This document shows positions 8,245 to 18,410 of a stretch of 33,113 nt of DNA, one piece after another. The stretch's first letter is position 1; the number at the start of each line of letters is the position of its first letter. The position numbers were made by a program, and so were the translations under genes. Location of the stretch: positions 1 to 33,113 of the forward strand of contig JAGWXX010000012.1 of the NCBI GenBank assembly GCA_018969685.1. The letters run 5' to 3'. Below the pieces are notes generated by a model. The model was not told the DNA's origin. It was given only the letters and a program-made list of their open reading frames with translations, and ran no database searches. Origin of the DNA: Acidobacteriota bacterium. Lineage in GTDB: Bacteria; Actinomycetota; Acidimicrobiia; Acidimicrobiales; Ilumatobacteraceae.

Positions 8245-8263
8245 GGCCGGTAGGGGACCGGCC
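8245..8263 (-). terminator. Hairpin after smpB
   Basis: A perfect 7-bp inverted repeat, GGCCGGT/ACCGGCC, with a 5-nt loop starts 2 nt after the smpB stop codon and precedes the ssrA promoter. It lacks a U-tract, so its termination efficiency is uncertain. Confidence 0.5.
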
Positions 8264-8265
8264 GG

Positions 8266-8745
8266 TCAGCGCTCCTCGCGGCGCTTGGCCCGGCGCATCT
8301 CCAGCTCGGTCTCGCGCTTGGCGATCGCCTGCCGACGGTCGCCCTTCGTGCGGCCCTTGGCCAGGCCGAGGTCGACCTTCACCCGTCCGTTGCGGAACGC
8401 CATCTCGAGGGGCACCAGCGTCAGCCGCTCGCGCGCCATGCGGTCGGACAGGCGCCGGATCTCCTGGCGGTGCAGCAGCAGCACCCGGGGACGGACGGGA
8501 TCGTGGCTGCCCACGCCGTGGGCGAACGAGTACGGCGCGATGTGCACGGCCTCGAGCAGCATGCGGCCCTGCACCGCCCGCGCGTAGCCGTCGGCGAGCT
8601 GCACCTGTCCGGCGCGGGCGCTCTTCACCTCGCTGCCGGTGAGCACGATGCCGGCCTCGATCACCTCGAGGATCTCGAAGTCGTGGCGCGCCTTGCGGTT
8701 GCTCGCGACCAGCGAGTCGCCCCGTCGTTCGCGGCGCTCGTTCAT
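8266..8745 (-). CDS. smpB: SsrA-binding protein SmpB
   Basis: The 159-residue protein matches SmpB in length and motifs: NRKARHDFEILEVIEAGIVLTG, SEVKSARAG, LADGYARAVQG, then HIAPYSF, RPRVLLLHRQEI and the basic C-terminal tail (LAKGRTKGDRRQAIAKRE...KRREER) that enters the mRNA channel. It binds the tRNA-like domain of tmRNA and delivers it to stalled ribosomes. The start is ATG 8745, with GGAGAG about 6 nt upstream and a TACGCT -10 box at 8762-8757. The longer upstream frame runs antisense through the JAMM gene and is discarded. The ssrA gene follows on the same strand. Confidence 0.97.
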   Translation of the reverse strand: MNERRERRGDSLVASNRKARHDFEILEVIEAGIVLTGSEVKSARAGQVQLADGYARAVQGRMLLEAVHIAPYSFAHGVGSHDPVRPRVLLLHRQEIRRLSDRMARERLTLVPLEMAFRNGRVKVDLGLAKGRTKGDRRQAIAKRETELEMRRAKRREER

Positions 8746-8756
8746 AGGGCTCTCCG

Positions 8757-8772
8757 AGCGTACCGCTAGCCT
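8757..8772. promoter_or_regulatory. Divergent promoter region of smpB and the JAMM protease gene
   Basis: On the minus strand TACGCT (8762-8757) lies 11 nt before the smpB ATG. On the plus strand TAGCCT (8767-8772) lies 9 nt before the JAMM ATG at 8782. The two -10 boxes are back to back, 4 nt apart. Confidence 0.5.
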
Positions 8773-8781
8773 CGCCAGCCG

Positions 8782-9195
8782 ATGTCGAAGGAACTGCGCG
8801 TTCCCGCCGCCGTGCTCGGGCAGATCGGGAGCCACCTCGTCGCGGGCTACCCCTACGAGGCGTGCGGACTGCTCGTGGGCAGGGGCGCCACGAACGAGGT
8901 GCTCGAGTTCCATCCGTGCGACAACGACGCGAAGTCGTCGCGCGTCTACACGCTCAACCCCCGCCAGCACCTGTTGATCGAGCGCGACGCGGAGGACCGC
9001 GGCCTCGAGGTGATCGGCGTGGTGCACAGCCACACCCACACCGAGGCATATCCCAGCCCGACCGACGTGGCGCAGGCCCCGGACCCGACGTGGCACTACA
9101 TGATCGTCTCGCTGCGATCCGGCGCCCCGGAGCCGCGCTCGTTCCGCATCGTCAACGGCCAGGTCACCGAGATCCAGGTCGTCCCCGCTCCCTAG
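8782..9195 (+). CDS. JAMM/MPN-family zinc metalloprotease (Mec-like)
   Basis: The 137-residue protein is a single JAMM domain. Glu26 (YEACGLLVG), His82 and His84 (VVHSHTH), Ser92 and Asp95 (SPTD) form the complete E, HxH-x7-S-x2-D zinc and catalytic set. In mycobacteria the homologue Mec (Rv1334) cuts the cysteine adduct off the sulfur carrier CysO, next to cysM. The same partner gene follows here, 101 nt downstream, so a role in releasing newly made cysteine from a carrier protein is likely by context. No carrier gene lies between them. The start is ATG 8782, 9 nt after TAGCCT, which suggests a leaderless mRNA. Confidence 0.9.
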   Translation: MSKELRVPAAVLGQIGSHLVAGYPYEACGLLVGRGATNEVLEFHPCDNDAKSSRVYTLNPRQHLLIERDAEDRGLEVIGVVHSHTHTEAYPSPTDVAQAPDPTWHYMIVSLRSGAPEPRSFRIVNGQVTEIQVVPAP

Positions 9196-9253
9196 GGCGG
9201 TCGCCACCCCGGGAATACCCCTCGCCGCCTCGGCGTTGGCAGGGGGCAATGGG

Positions 9254-9279
9254 TACAATTCTGACCGATTTAGTCGTCA
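9254..9279 (+). promoter_or_regulatory. cysM promoter (-10) and possible operator
   Basis: TACAAT (9254-9259) is a good -10 box. It is followed at 9262-9279 by an imperfect inverted repeat, TGAC...GTCA around CGATTTAGTC, lying over the expected transcription start. A repressor site is possible but only the outer arms are symmetric. I saw no convincing -35. Confidence 0.4.
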
Positions 9280-9296
9280 ATCCCCGAGGGGTCCCG

Positions 9297-10247
9297 ATGG
9301 TGCCAATGGAGAGCGTGCTCGACCTCATCGGCAACACCCCCGTCGTCGACGTCAGCCGCCTCTCGCCGAACCCGCGCGTGCGCCTCATGGCCAAGCTCGA
9401 GGGGCAGAACCCGTTCGGCTCGGTGAAGGACCGCATCGCCAAGTCGATGATCGAGACCGCCATCAAGGACGGCACCTTGCAGCCCGGCCAGCGCCTCATC
9501 GAGCCGTCGTCGGGCAACACGGGCATCGCGCTCGCGGCCATCGCCGCCGTGAAGGGCAACCCGATCACCATCCTCATGCCCGAGAGCGTGTCGATCGAGC
9601 GCCGCCAGATGCTGTCGGTGTTCGGCGCCGAGATCATCCTCACGCCCGGCGAGGAGGGCTCGAACGGCGCAGTGCGCCGCGCCGAGGCCATGGCGGCTGA
9701 CCACCCCGAGTGGTGCTTCCTCCACCAGTACCGCAACGACGCCAACCCGCGCGCGCACTACGAGGGCACCGGGCCCGAGATCCTGCGCGACGTGCCCGAG
9801 GTGACGCACTTCGTCGCCGGGCTGGGAACCAGCGGCACGCTGATGGGCGTCGGCCGCTACCTGAAGGAGCGGATGCCCGACGTGAAGATCGTCGCGGTCG
9901 AGCCGCCCCTGGGCGAGCGCGTCGAGGGGCTCCGCAACCTCGACGAGGGCTACATCCCGCCGATCTTCGAGAACTGGCACGGCTTCGACGTGCTCGACCG
10001 CAAGCGCGTCGTGCGCCCCCGCGAGAGCATCGAGATGACGCGCCGCCTCGTGCGCGAGTGCGGCATCTTCGCCGGCATCTCGTCGGGCGCGTCGCTCGCG
10101 GGCGCCCTGAAGGTCGCCTCCGAGATCGACGAGGGCACGATCGTGTTCATCGTGTGCGACGGCGGGTGGAAGTACCTGTCGACCGGTGCGTACACCGACG
10201 ACCTCGACGCCGCCGAAGCCGCGGCCGAGAAGATCATCTACTTCTAG
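9297..10247 (+). CDS. cysM: Cysteine synthase, CysM type (probably O-phosphoserine-dependent)
   Basis: A 316-residue fold-type II PLP enzyme. Lys44 (FGSVKDR) is the Schiff-base lysine, SSGNTG (71-76) binds the substrate carboxylate and GLGTSGT (175-181) binds the PLP phosphate. Overall it resembles mycobacterial CysM (Rv1336): ITHFVAGLGT-like, LRNLDEG and DGGWKYLSTGAY blocks are shared, including the Arg (Arg213 here) that I recall as selecting O-phosphoserine. It would make cysteine from phosphoserine with sulfur from a thiocarboxylated carrier. The start ATG 9297 has GAGGGG 5 nt upstream; ATG 9306 is an alternative. The preceding JAMM gene supports the assignment. It is convergent with the EamA gene. 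Confidence 0.93.
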   Translation: MVPMESVLDLIGNTPVVDVSRLSPNPRVRLMAKLEGQNPFGSVKDRIAKSMIETAIKDGTLQPGQRLIEPSSGNTGIALAAIAAVKGNPITILMPESVSIERRQMLSVFGAEIILTPGEEGSNGAVRRAEAMAADHPEWCFLHQYRNDANPRAHYEGTGPEILRDVPEVTHFVAGLGTSGTLMGVGRYLKERMPDVKIVAVEPPLGERVEGLRNLDEGYIPPIFENWHGFDVLDRKRVVRPRESIEMTRRLVRECGIFAGISSGASLAGALKVASEIDEGTIVFIVCDGGWKYLSTGAYTDDLDAAEAAAEKIIYF

Positions 10248-10278
10248 CGGCGCGCGACGGCGCTCGTCCGGCGCGCCG
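10248..10278. terminator. Strong bidirectional hairpin between cysM and the EamA gene
   Basis: CGGCGCGC (10248-10255) pairs with GCGCGCCG (10271-10278), and GACG/CGTC (10256-10259 with 10265-10268) extends the stem to 12 bp with a 2-nt bulge and a 5-nt loop. It fills the gap between convergent stop codons at 10247 and 10284. There is no T-tract. Confidence 0.65.
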
Positions 10279-10283
10279 CGCCG

Positions 10284-11114
10284 TCAGCGGCCGCCCACCA
10301 GGAGCGCGAGACCCGAGAACACCACGGCCGCCGCCGCGATCCGCCGAAGGTGGTCGCCCTCGTCGAGGAGCCGCCGTCCGGCGAACGCGGCGATCACCAC
10401 GCTCGCCTCGCGCAGGGAGCTCACGTAGCCCACGGGGGCGTGCTGCAGCGCCGCCATCACCAGTCCGTAGGCCACCGTCGACGCCGCGCCGGTCATGGCC
10501 ATCGTGCGCCAGTGGTCGCGCACGGCGGGCAGCACCTGCCGCGGCGTCGTCGCCGTCACCCATGCGGTGGTCACGACGGCGGCCGACACGAGGATCGTCA
10601 TCGTGTACCCGGCCGCGTTCGACTGGCGCACGCCGTGCGCGTCCACCACGGAGTACGTGCCGATGACGAGCCCCACCGCGATGGCGGGTGCGAGCGCGCG
10701 CAGCGAGCCGGTGCGCGCGAGGGCCATCAGCCCGCCGCCCACCACCAGCACGCCCACGGTCGACAGCGGCGAGAGCCGGTCGCCGAGCACCACCATCCCT
10801 GCGAACGCGGCGCTCAGCGCGCCGAGTCCGCGCGCGACGGGGTAGCTCATCGAGAAGTCGCTGCGCCGGTACGCCGAGGCGAGCAGCGCGATGTACGGCA
10901 CGTGCATGGCGCCGCTCAGCGCGGCCCACCGCCACGCGATGTCCGGCAGTTCGCCGACGATGGCCCACCCGGCCAGCAGCACGGCGCACGCGATGCCCGA
11001 CATGGTGAACTGCCCCCACATCGCCATGCGCCGGTCGGCGCTCTGCTTCACCGCGACGTTCCAGCTGGCGTGCAGCACCGCGGCCGCCAGCGCGAGCACG
11101 GTGGCGAGCAGCAC
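10284..11114 (-). CDS. EamA/DMT-superfamily transporter
   Basis: A 276-residue membrane protein with about ten hydrophobic helices in two EamA-like halves ([16 protein letters not shown]...[25 protein letters not shown]; then [12 protein letters not shown]...[28 protein letters not shown]). The paired 'PVARGLG...LGDRLS' and 'SLREASV...LLDEG' segments are typical of the drug/metabolite exporter family. The start GTG 11114 is chosen because TACCCT (11126-11121) lies 6 nt upstream; a longer frame would overlap murI. The substrate cannot be told. It lies antisense between cysM and murI, where mycobacteria carry a rhomboid-type gene. Confidence 0.87.
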   Translation of the reverse strand: MLLATVLALAAAVLHASWNVAVKQSADRRMAMWGQFTMSGIACAVLLAGWAIVGELPDIAWRWAALSGAMHVPYIALLASAYRRSDFSMSYPVARGLGALSAAFAGMVVLGDRLSPLSTVGVLVVGGGLMALARTGSLRALAPAIAVGLVIGTYSVVDAHGVRQSNAAGYTMTILVSAAVVTTAWVTATTPRQVLPAVRDHWRTMAMTGAASTVAYGLVMAALQHAPVGYVSSLREASVVIAAFAGRRLLDEGDHLRRIAAAAVVFSGLALLVGGR

Positions 11115-11120
11115 CGTGCA

Positions 11121-11150
11121 AGGGTAGGGGAGCGGGTGGCGGCGTATCGT
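11121..11150. promoter_or_regulatory. Divergent leaderless promoters for the EamA gene and murI
   Basis: TACCCT on the minus strand (11126-11121) ends 6 nt before GTG 11114, and TATCGT on the plus strand (11145-11150) ends 7 nt before ATG 11158. Both fit TAnnnT next to the start codon. Confidence 0.55.
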
Positions 11151-11157
11151 GGAGCCG

Positions 11158-11985
11158 ATGCCGACGGGACGCGACGCGCCGATCGGCATGTTCGACTCGG
11201 GCTTCGGCGGCCTCACCGTCGCGCGGGCGGTCATCGACCTGCTGCCCGGCGAGCACCTCGTCTACATCGGCGACACGGGCCGCTACCCCTACGGCGCCAA
11301 GCCGCCCGCAGACGTGCGCCGCTTCGCCCTCGAGCTCGGCCGCTCGCTCGTCGACGACTTCGGGGCCAAGGCCGTCGTGGTCGCGTGCAACACCGCGGCG
11401 TCGGTCGCACTCGACGAGCTGGCAGCCGTGCTGCCGGTGCCCGTCGTCGGCGTGGTCGGGCCGGGTGCCCGCGCGCTGGTGCATGCGACGTCGTCCGGCC
11501 GCGTCGCGGTGATCGGCACGGTCGGCACCATCGCGTCGGGCGCCTACGAGCGCGCGGTCGCCGGCACCGGCGCGCCGGTCTCTCTCGTCTCGGCCGCCTG
11601 CCCCGGCTTCGTCGAGTTCGTCGAGCGCGACCAGACCACGGGCGAGGAGGTCACCGTGCTCGCCCAGCGCCTGCTCGCCCCGGTGCGCGAGGCGGGCGTC
11701 GACGCGCTGCTGCTCGGCTGCACCCACTATCCGTTCCTCTCCGGCGTCATCGGCGACGTCATGGGTCCCGGCGTGCGGCTGGTGTCCAGCGCCGACGAGA
11801 CCGCCGTCGCCGTGCGCGGCGCGCTCGAAGCCGCCGGCCTGCTGCGCGACGGCGGCACCGGCACGCACCGCTTCTTCTCCTCGGGCGACGTCGCCCGGTT
11901 CGCCGAGCTGGGTCGCCGCCTGCTCGGGCCCGAATTGGAGGAGGCGGCCGCATGGCCGGAGACCGGCGCGACGAAGGGGGAATGA
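11158..11985 (+). CDS. murI: Glutamate racemase
   Basis: The 275-residue enzyme interconverts L- and D-glutamate for peptidoglycan. Asp13 and Ser14 in [10 protein letters not shown], the pair GDTGRYPYG, catalytic Cys77 in VVACNTA and catalytic Cys188 in LLLGCTHYP are all present, in the usual spacing. ATG 11158 is preferred over GTG 11149, because TATCGT overlaps the latter and would give a leaderless mRNA starting at 11158. The gene overlaps rph by 4 nt (ATGA), so murI-rph-rdgB are probably one operon, as in other actinobacteria. Confidence 0.96.
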   Translation: MPTGRDAPIGMFDSGFGGLTVARAVIDLLPGEHLVYIGDTGRYPYGAKPPADVRRFALELGRSLVDDFGAKAVVVACNTAASVALDELAAVLPVPVVGVVGPGARALVHATSSGRVAVIGTVGTIASGAYERAVAGTGAPVSLVSAACPGFVEFVERDQTTGEEVTVLAQRLLAPVREAGVDALLLGCTHYPFLSGVIGDVMGPGVRLVSSADETAVAVRGALEAAGLLRDGGTGTHRFFSSGDVARFAELGRRLLGPELEEAAAWPETGATKGE

Positions 11986-12746
11986 TGGGACGACCGGACG
12001 GACGCGCCGACGACCAGCTGCGGACGGTGACGTTCCAGCGCGACTTCACCGAGATGGCGGCAGGCTCGGTGCTCGTGTCGTTCGGCCGCACGCGGGTGCT
12101 GTGCACCGCGTCGGTCGACGAGGACGTGCCGCGCTGGATGCGCGGCACCGGCAAGGGCTGGGTGACCGCCGAGTACTCGATGCTGCCGGGCTCGTCGCCC
12201 GAGCGCGTCGACCGCGAGGCCGCAAAGGGGAAGCAGTCCAGCCGCACCGTCGAGATCCAGCGGCTCATCGGCCGCTCGCTGCGCTCGTCGTGCGACATGG
12301 TGGCGCTCGGCGAGCGCCAGGTGCTGCTCGACTGCGACGTGCTGCAGGCCGACGGCGGCACGCGCACTGCCAGCATCTGCGGCGCGTGGGTGGCGCTGCA
12401 CGATGCGCTCGCGCGGCTCGTCCAGCAGGGCTCGATCGCCGCGCACCCGCTGCACTCGGTGTGCGCGGCCGTCAGCGTGGGCATCCACCAGGGCGTGCCG
12501 GTGCTCGACCTTCCCTATGCGGAGGACTCGACCGCCGAGGTCGACATGAACGTCGTCATGCTGGCGCCGAACGACGGCGGCGAGCCGACCTACGTCGAGG
12601 TGCAGGGCACGGCCGAGGGCAAGGCCTTCACGCGCGGCGAGCTCGACTCGCTGCTCGGCCTCGCGGCCGGCGGCATCTCCACGATCGTCGGGCTGCAGCG
12701 CGAGGTCGTGGCGGTTCCGCCCGCGCCGCGCCGCGCCGCGCGCTGA
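11982..12746 (+). CDS. rph: Ribonuclease PH
   Basis: The 254-residue phosphorolytic 3'-5' exoribonuclease trims tRNA 3' ends. Family blocks include [80 protein letters not shown] and [16 protein letters not shown]. The substrate-binding arginines (GRSLR, GTRT) are kept. ATG 11982 overlaps the murI stop, with GGGGG just upstream; ATG 11985 is equally possible. The C-terminus PPAPRRAAR is a short basic tail. rdgB follows 14 nt later. Confidence 0.96.
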   Translation: MMGRPDGRADDQLRTVTFQRDFTEMAAGSVLVSFGRTRVLCTASVDEDVPRWMRGTGKGWVTAEYSMLPGSSPERVDREAAKGKQSSRTVEIQRLIGRSLRSSCDMVALGERQVLLDCDVLQADGGTRTASICGAWVALHDALARLVQQGSIAAHPLHSVCAAVSVGIHQGVPVLDLPYAEDSTAEVDMNVVMLAPNDGGEPTYVEVQGTAEGKAFTRGELDSLLGLAAGGISTIVGLQREVVAVPPAPRRAAR

Positions 12747-12760
12747 CGGGGGAGCTCGGC

Positions 12761-13339
12761 GTGCGCATCGTGTGCGCCTCGGCCAACCTCCACAAGGCGG
12801 CCGAGATCGCCGACCTCATGCACGGCGTCGCCGAGCTCGTCCCGCGGCCGGCCGGCCTCGCCGACGTCGACGAACACGAGGACACGCTCGTCGGCAACGC
12901 GCGGCTGAAGGCCGTCGCGGTGTGCGCGGCGACGGGCCTGCCGGCGGTCGCCGACGACACGGGACTCGAGATCGACGCGCTCGGCGGCGCGCCGGGCGTC
13001 CGCACGGCCCGCTGGGGTGGCGAGCCGCCCGACGACGCGCGCAACCGTGCGCGTGCACTGCGCGAGCTCGCCGGCGCAGCCTCCCGCACCGCGCGGTTCC
13101 GCACCGTGGCGCTCGTGCGCTTCCCCGACGGTCGCGAGCTCGTGGCCGAGGGCACCTGCGAGGGGTCGATCGCCGGGGCCGAGCGCGGCAGCCGCGGCTT
13201 CGGCTACGACCCGCTCTTCATCCCCGCCGAGGGCGACGGCCGCACGTTCGCCGAGATGACGATCGAGGACAAGCACCGACTGTCGCACCGCGGCCGCGCG
13301 TTCCGTGCGCTTGCGCTGCTGCTGTCACCACCCGCGTAG
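12761..13339 (+). CDS. rdgB: XTP/dITP pyrophosphatase (HAM1/RdgB family)
   Basis: The 192-residue enzyme hydrolyses non-canonical purine triphosphates such as dITP and XTP, keeping them out of nucleic acids. It shows IVCASANLHKAAEI at the N-terminus (SxNxxK motif), LVGNARLKA, ADDTGLEIDALGGAPGVRTARW, GFGYDPLFIP and FAEMTIEDKHRLSHRGRA, all typical. GTG 12761 follows GGGGGAG with about 6 nt spacing. It is the third gene of the murI-rph-rdgB group. Its last 15 nt overlap the 3' end of the convergent PLP-enzyme gene. Confidence 0.95.
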   Translation: MRIVCASANLHKAAEIADLMHGVAELVPRPAGLADVDEHEDTLVGNARLKAVAVCAATGLPAVADDTGLEIDALGGAPGVRTARWGGEPPDDARNRARALRELAGAASRTARFRTVALVRFPDGRELVAEGTCEGSIAGAERGSRGFGYDPLFIPAEGDGRTFAEMTIEDKHRLSHRGRAFRALALLLSPPA

Positions 13340-14353
13340 GTCGATCTCCCACCGGTCGACGACCTCGTCGCCGCGCAGCACCCATGCGCACGCGTGCATC
13401 GCCACGGTGGGGTCGAGGTGCGCGGGCACGACCCGCACCCGCGACCCGATCGGCGGCAGTGCGCCGCCCCCGTCGACGGAGAACACGACGTGCTCGTCGG
13501 CGCAGTACCAGACCGTGCAGCCGTCGATGCGCGGGTTGCCGTGGTCCATGCCGAGCGACTTGAGCCCCGCGTCCACGACGGCCCAGCCGCGTCCGTGCGA
13601 GATCACCGTGCCCGCCACCCACGCGGCCTGCGCGAACGGCAGTCCGAGCGTCGCGTAGTGGCTGTCCATCAACGAATAGCTGCCGGCCTGCACCTCGGTG
13701 GTCGCCGCACCGGCGTGCAGGTCGAACGTGCCGGTGCCGCCGGCCGACACCACGTCGCCGCCGACGTCGGCCGCAGCACGGGCCAGGACGTCCATCGCGG
13801 CAGCCACCTTCTCCGCGCGCTCGGCGCGGTCTGCGACCATCATCAGGTGGCCCTCGTACCCCATTACGCCGCGCACCGACATGCCGGCGCGTCGCGCCAG
13901 GTCGGCGATCGCGCCGGCGTCGTCGGCGGTCACGCCGCACCTCGGCATGCCGACGTCGACGTCGACGATCGCCTCGCGCAGCCCCGCCCGCGCCGCGGCG
14001 GCGACGGTCTCGGCCGAGTCCACCGCCACGGTCACGCGCGCCCGGTCCTGCACGGCGGCCATCGCGGCCAGCCGGACGGGGTCGAGCGACTCGTTCGCCA
14101 GCAGCAGGTCGTCGCCGAGCCCCGCGGCGGCGAGCCCCGTCACCTCGCGGGGCGTCGCGCAGGTGAAGCCGACGTGGCCGAGCGCGTGCTGCCGGCGTGC
14201 AAGGGACGTGCACTTCGTGGCCTTCACGTGGGGCCGGAGCCGGCGCCCGGGCAGCACCGCGGCCATGGCGGCGAGGTTCCCGGCAAGGGCGCCCTCGTCG
14301 ATCACGAGGGCCGGCGTCGGCAGGTCGTGGATGGTGGCTGGCGCTGCGGTCAC
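13325..14353 (-). CDS. Alanine-racemase-fold (type III) PLP enzyme, D-threonine aldolase / D-serine dehydratase-like
   Basis: A 342-residue protein with an N-terminal PLP barrel: LPTPALVIDEGAL, then Lys44 in RPHVKATK as the likely Schiff-base lysine, and DVDVGMPRCGV and GYEGHLM further on. The C-terminal domain has the metal site of the family as His312-Leu-Asp314 (PAHLDPT). His-x-Asp is what I recall for D-threonine aldolases, while D-serine dehydratases usually have His-x-Cys. It should act on a D-amino acid with a beta-hydroxyl group; the exact substrate is open. GTG 14353 is the first start after the tRNA; a longer frame enters the tRNA gene and is rejected. Convergent overlap of 15 nt with rdgB. 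Confidence 0.85.
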   Translation of the reverse strand: MTAAPATIHDLPTPALVIDEGALAGNLAAMAAVLPGRRLRPHVKATKCTSLARRQHALGHVGFTCATPREVTGLAAAGLGDDLLLANESLDPVRLAAMAAVQDRARVTVAVDSAETVAAAARAGLREAIVDVDVGMPRCGVTADDAGAIADLARRAGMSVRGVMGYEGHLMMVADRAERAEKVAAAMDVLARAAADVGGDVVSAGGTGTFDLHAGAATTEVQAGSYSLMDSHYATLGLPFAQAAWVAGTVISHGRGWAVVDAGLKSLGMDHGNPRIDGCTVWYCADEHVVFSVDGGGALPPIGSRVRVVPAHLDPTVAMHACAWVLRGDEVVDRWEIDLRGW

Positions 14354-14355
14354 GG

Positions 14356-14429
14356 TGCCGACGGAGAGACTCGAACTCACACTGGCGGCGTCCTAAGCGC
14401 CGTGCCTCTGCCAATTGGGCTACGTCGGC
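14356..14429 (-). tRNA. tRNA with anticodon UAG (nominally Leu), short variable loop
   Basis: A 74-nt cloverleaf can be drawn by hand: a perfect 7-bp acceptor stem GCCGACG/CGTCGGC, a 3-bp D-stem with AATTGG in the loop, a perfect 5-bp anticodon stem CGGCG/CGCCG with loop CTTAGGA (anticodon at 14395-14393), variable loop CCAGT, and T-arm GTGAG-TTCGAGT-CTCTC with one U-U mismatch. The discriminator is A and CCA is not encoded. UAG reads leucine CUA codons, but bacterial tRNA-Leu normally has a long variable arm, which is absent here. It may be a normal minor isoacceptor of this lineage, an unusual tRNA or a decaying gene. Confidence 0.82.
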
Positions 14430-14439
14430 CTGTGGGGTC

Positions 14440-14445
14440 AGGGTA
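14440..14445 (-). promoter_or_regulatory. Probable -10 box of the tRNA gene
   Basis: TACCCT on the minus strand (14445-14440) lies 10 nt before the mature tRNA 5' end. Confidence 0.4.
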
Positions 14446-14490
14446 CCTGCAGTCCGTCACGGCCCTTGACAAACGGTAAAGATGAGGGGC

Positions 14491-17314
<2,824 letters not shown>

Positions 17315-17318
<4 letters not shown>

Positions 17319-17920
17319 CGACCCCTCTCCACCGCGACCTCGCTGCCGTCGCGCTCGACGGCGCGCCCGACGGGCAGAACAACATCTTCCTCCGCCTGCT
17401 CAAGAGCCGCGTGGTGATGCTGGGCAGCGACGTCAACGACGACATCGCCAATCAGATCTGCGCGCAGCTGCTGTTCCTCGAGGGCGAGGACCCGAAGACC
17501 GACGTGTGGCTGTACATCAACAGCCCCGGCGGGTCGATCACTGCCGGCATGGCCATCTACGACACCATGCAGTTCATCAGCTGCGACGTCGCCACGGTGT
17601 GCCTCGGCCTCGCCGCGTCGATGGGCCAGTTCCTCCTGACGGCGGGCACCGCGGGCAAGCGCTACACGCTGCCGAACGCGCGCATCATGATGCACCAGCC
17701 GCTCGCCGGCCTCCGCGGGCAGGCGTCGGACATCGCCATCCAGGCCGAGCAGCTCGCGTACACCAAGCGGCGCATGGCCGAGCTGACGGCCCACCACTCG
17801 GGCCAGCCGATCGACCAGATCCAGCGCGACTCCGAGCGCGACCGGTGGTTCACCCCCGAGCAGGCCAAGGAGTACGGCCTCGTCGACAAGGTGATCGTCC
17901 GCCGCGGCGAAATTCGCTAG
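17315..17920 (+). CDS. clpP: ATP-dependent Clp protease proteolytic subunit
   Basis: The 201-residue serine protease subunit forms the tetradecameric Clp chamber. Ser102 ([10 protein letters not shown]), His127 (RIMMHQPL) and Asp176 (SERDRWF) form the triad with exactly the spacing of E. coli ClpP (25 and 74 residues from the serine). [19 protein letters not shown] and the C-terminal [11 protein letters not shown] are typical. ClpP degrades ssrA-tagged proteins with ClpX or ClpA/C partners, which links it to the ssrA/smpB genes at 7811-8745. Actinobacteria often carry two clpP genes with clpX; no second copy or clpX is in the window. The start overlaps the upstream stop (ATGA). Confidence 0.96.
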
Positions 17921-17950
17921 CTCCGCCGAGGCGCGCGGCGACTCACCGGG

Positions 17951-18376
17951 CTAGCCGCCGGCGACGGAGAGACCCGTCGCGAGGTCGACGCCGCATGACG
18001 CCGATACCCACTCCGCGGCGTCCGCGGCACTGAGCTCGCTCAGGTAGGCGAGGTCGACCACGCGCTGCACGCTGCCGGCGTCGGCGGGATCCATCGTGCT
18101 CGCGGCGCGGAACACGTCCGCCACCGACCGCAGGTCGTCCTCCACCTCGAGCGGCGCCACCTCGAGCAGCAGGTCGTAGCGCGCGACCATTTCGTCCACC
18201 TCCATCGGCGTCGCCGGGACGGTGCCGATCTCCGGCAGCATCGTCGACAGCCGAGCGCAGAAGTTCGCCGTGGTCCGGGGCGTGCCCGTGCAGCCCTGCA
18301 GCGTCGCCGACGCGAGGACGAGCACGACCGCCGTGGCGGCGGCGGTGCGGGAGCGGCACACGTGCGCCAGTCTCAC
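17951..18376 (-). CDS. Putative lipoprotein of unknown function
   Basis: A protein of about 141 residues from GTG 18376; GTG 18361 would also work (five residues shorter). After a basic start (CRSRTAAA) comes a hydrophobic run and a good lipobox, LQGC, with Cys29, so it should be an exported lipoprotein. The mature part (TTANFCARLSTMLPEIG...PMEVDEMVARYDLLLEVAPLEVEDDLRSVADVF) is mostly helical, with cysteines in NFCARL and ASCGVDL that could pair. The pattern 'FC..L...' with averaged thresholds recalls small actinobacterial secreted proteins of unknown function. It is convergent with clpP and divergent from comM. Most of the long frame upstream is an antisense shadow of comM. Confidence 0.75.
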   Translation of the reverse strand: MRLAHVCRSRTAAATAVVLVLASATLQGCTGTPRTTANFCARLSTMLPEIGTVPATPMEVDEMVARYDLLLEVAPLEVEDDLRSVADVFRAASTMDPADAGSVQRVVDLAYLSELSAADAAEWVSASCGVDLATGLSVAGG

Positions 18377-18410
18377 AGGTCGGCGCACGCACGGCAGTGG
18401 CGGTCCACAC

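Noticed and set aside
8746-9258. N-terminal extension of SmpB to position 9258
   Set aside because: The extra part is antisense to the JAMM protease gene, and ATG 8745 gives the normal SmpB length with a Shine-Dalgarno sequence.
14354-14380. N-terminal extension of the type III PLP enzyme to position 14380
   Set aside because: It would run through the tRNA T-arm and acceptor stem; the family N-terminus (HDLPTPALVIDEG) begins after GTG 14353.
14466-14482. TTGACA with TAAAGA as a standard sigma-70 promoter for the 508-residue PLP enzyme
   Set aside because: The two hexamers are only 5 nt apart, so they cannot form a normal -35/-10 pair; only the TAAAGA element was considered.
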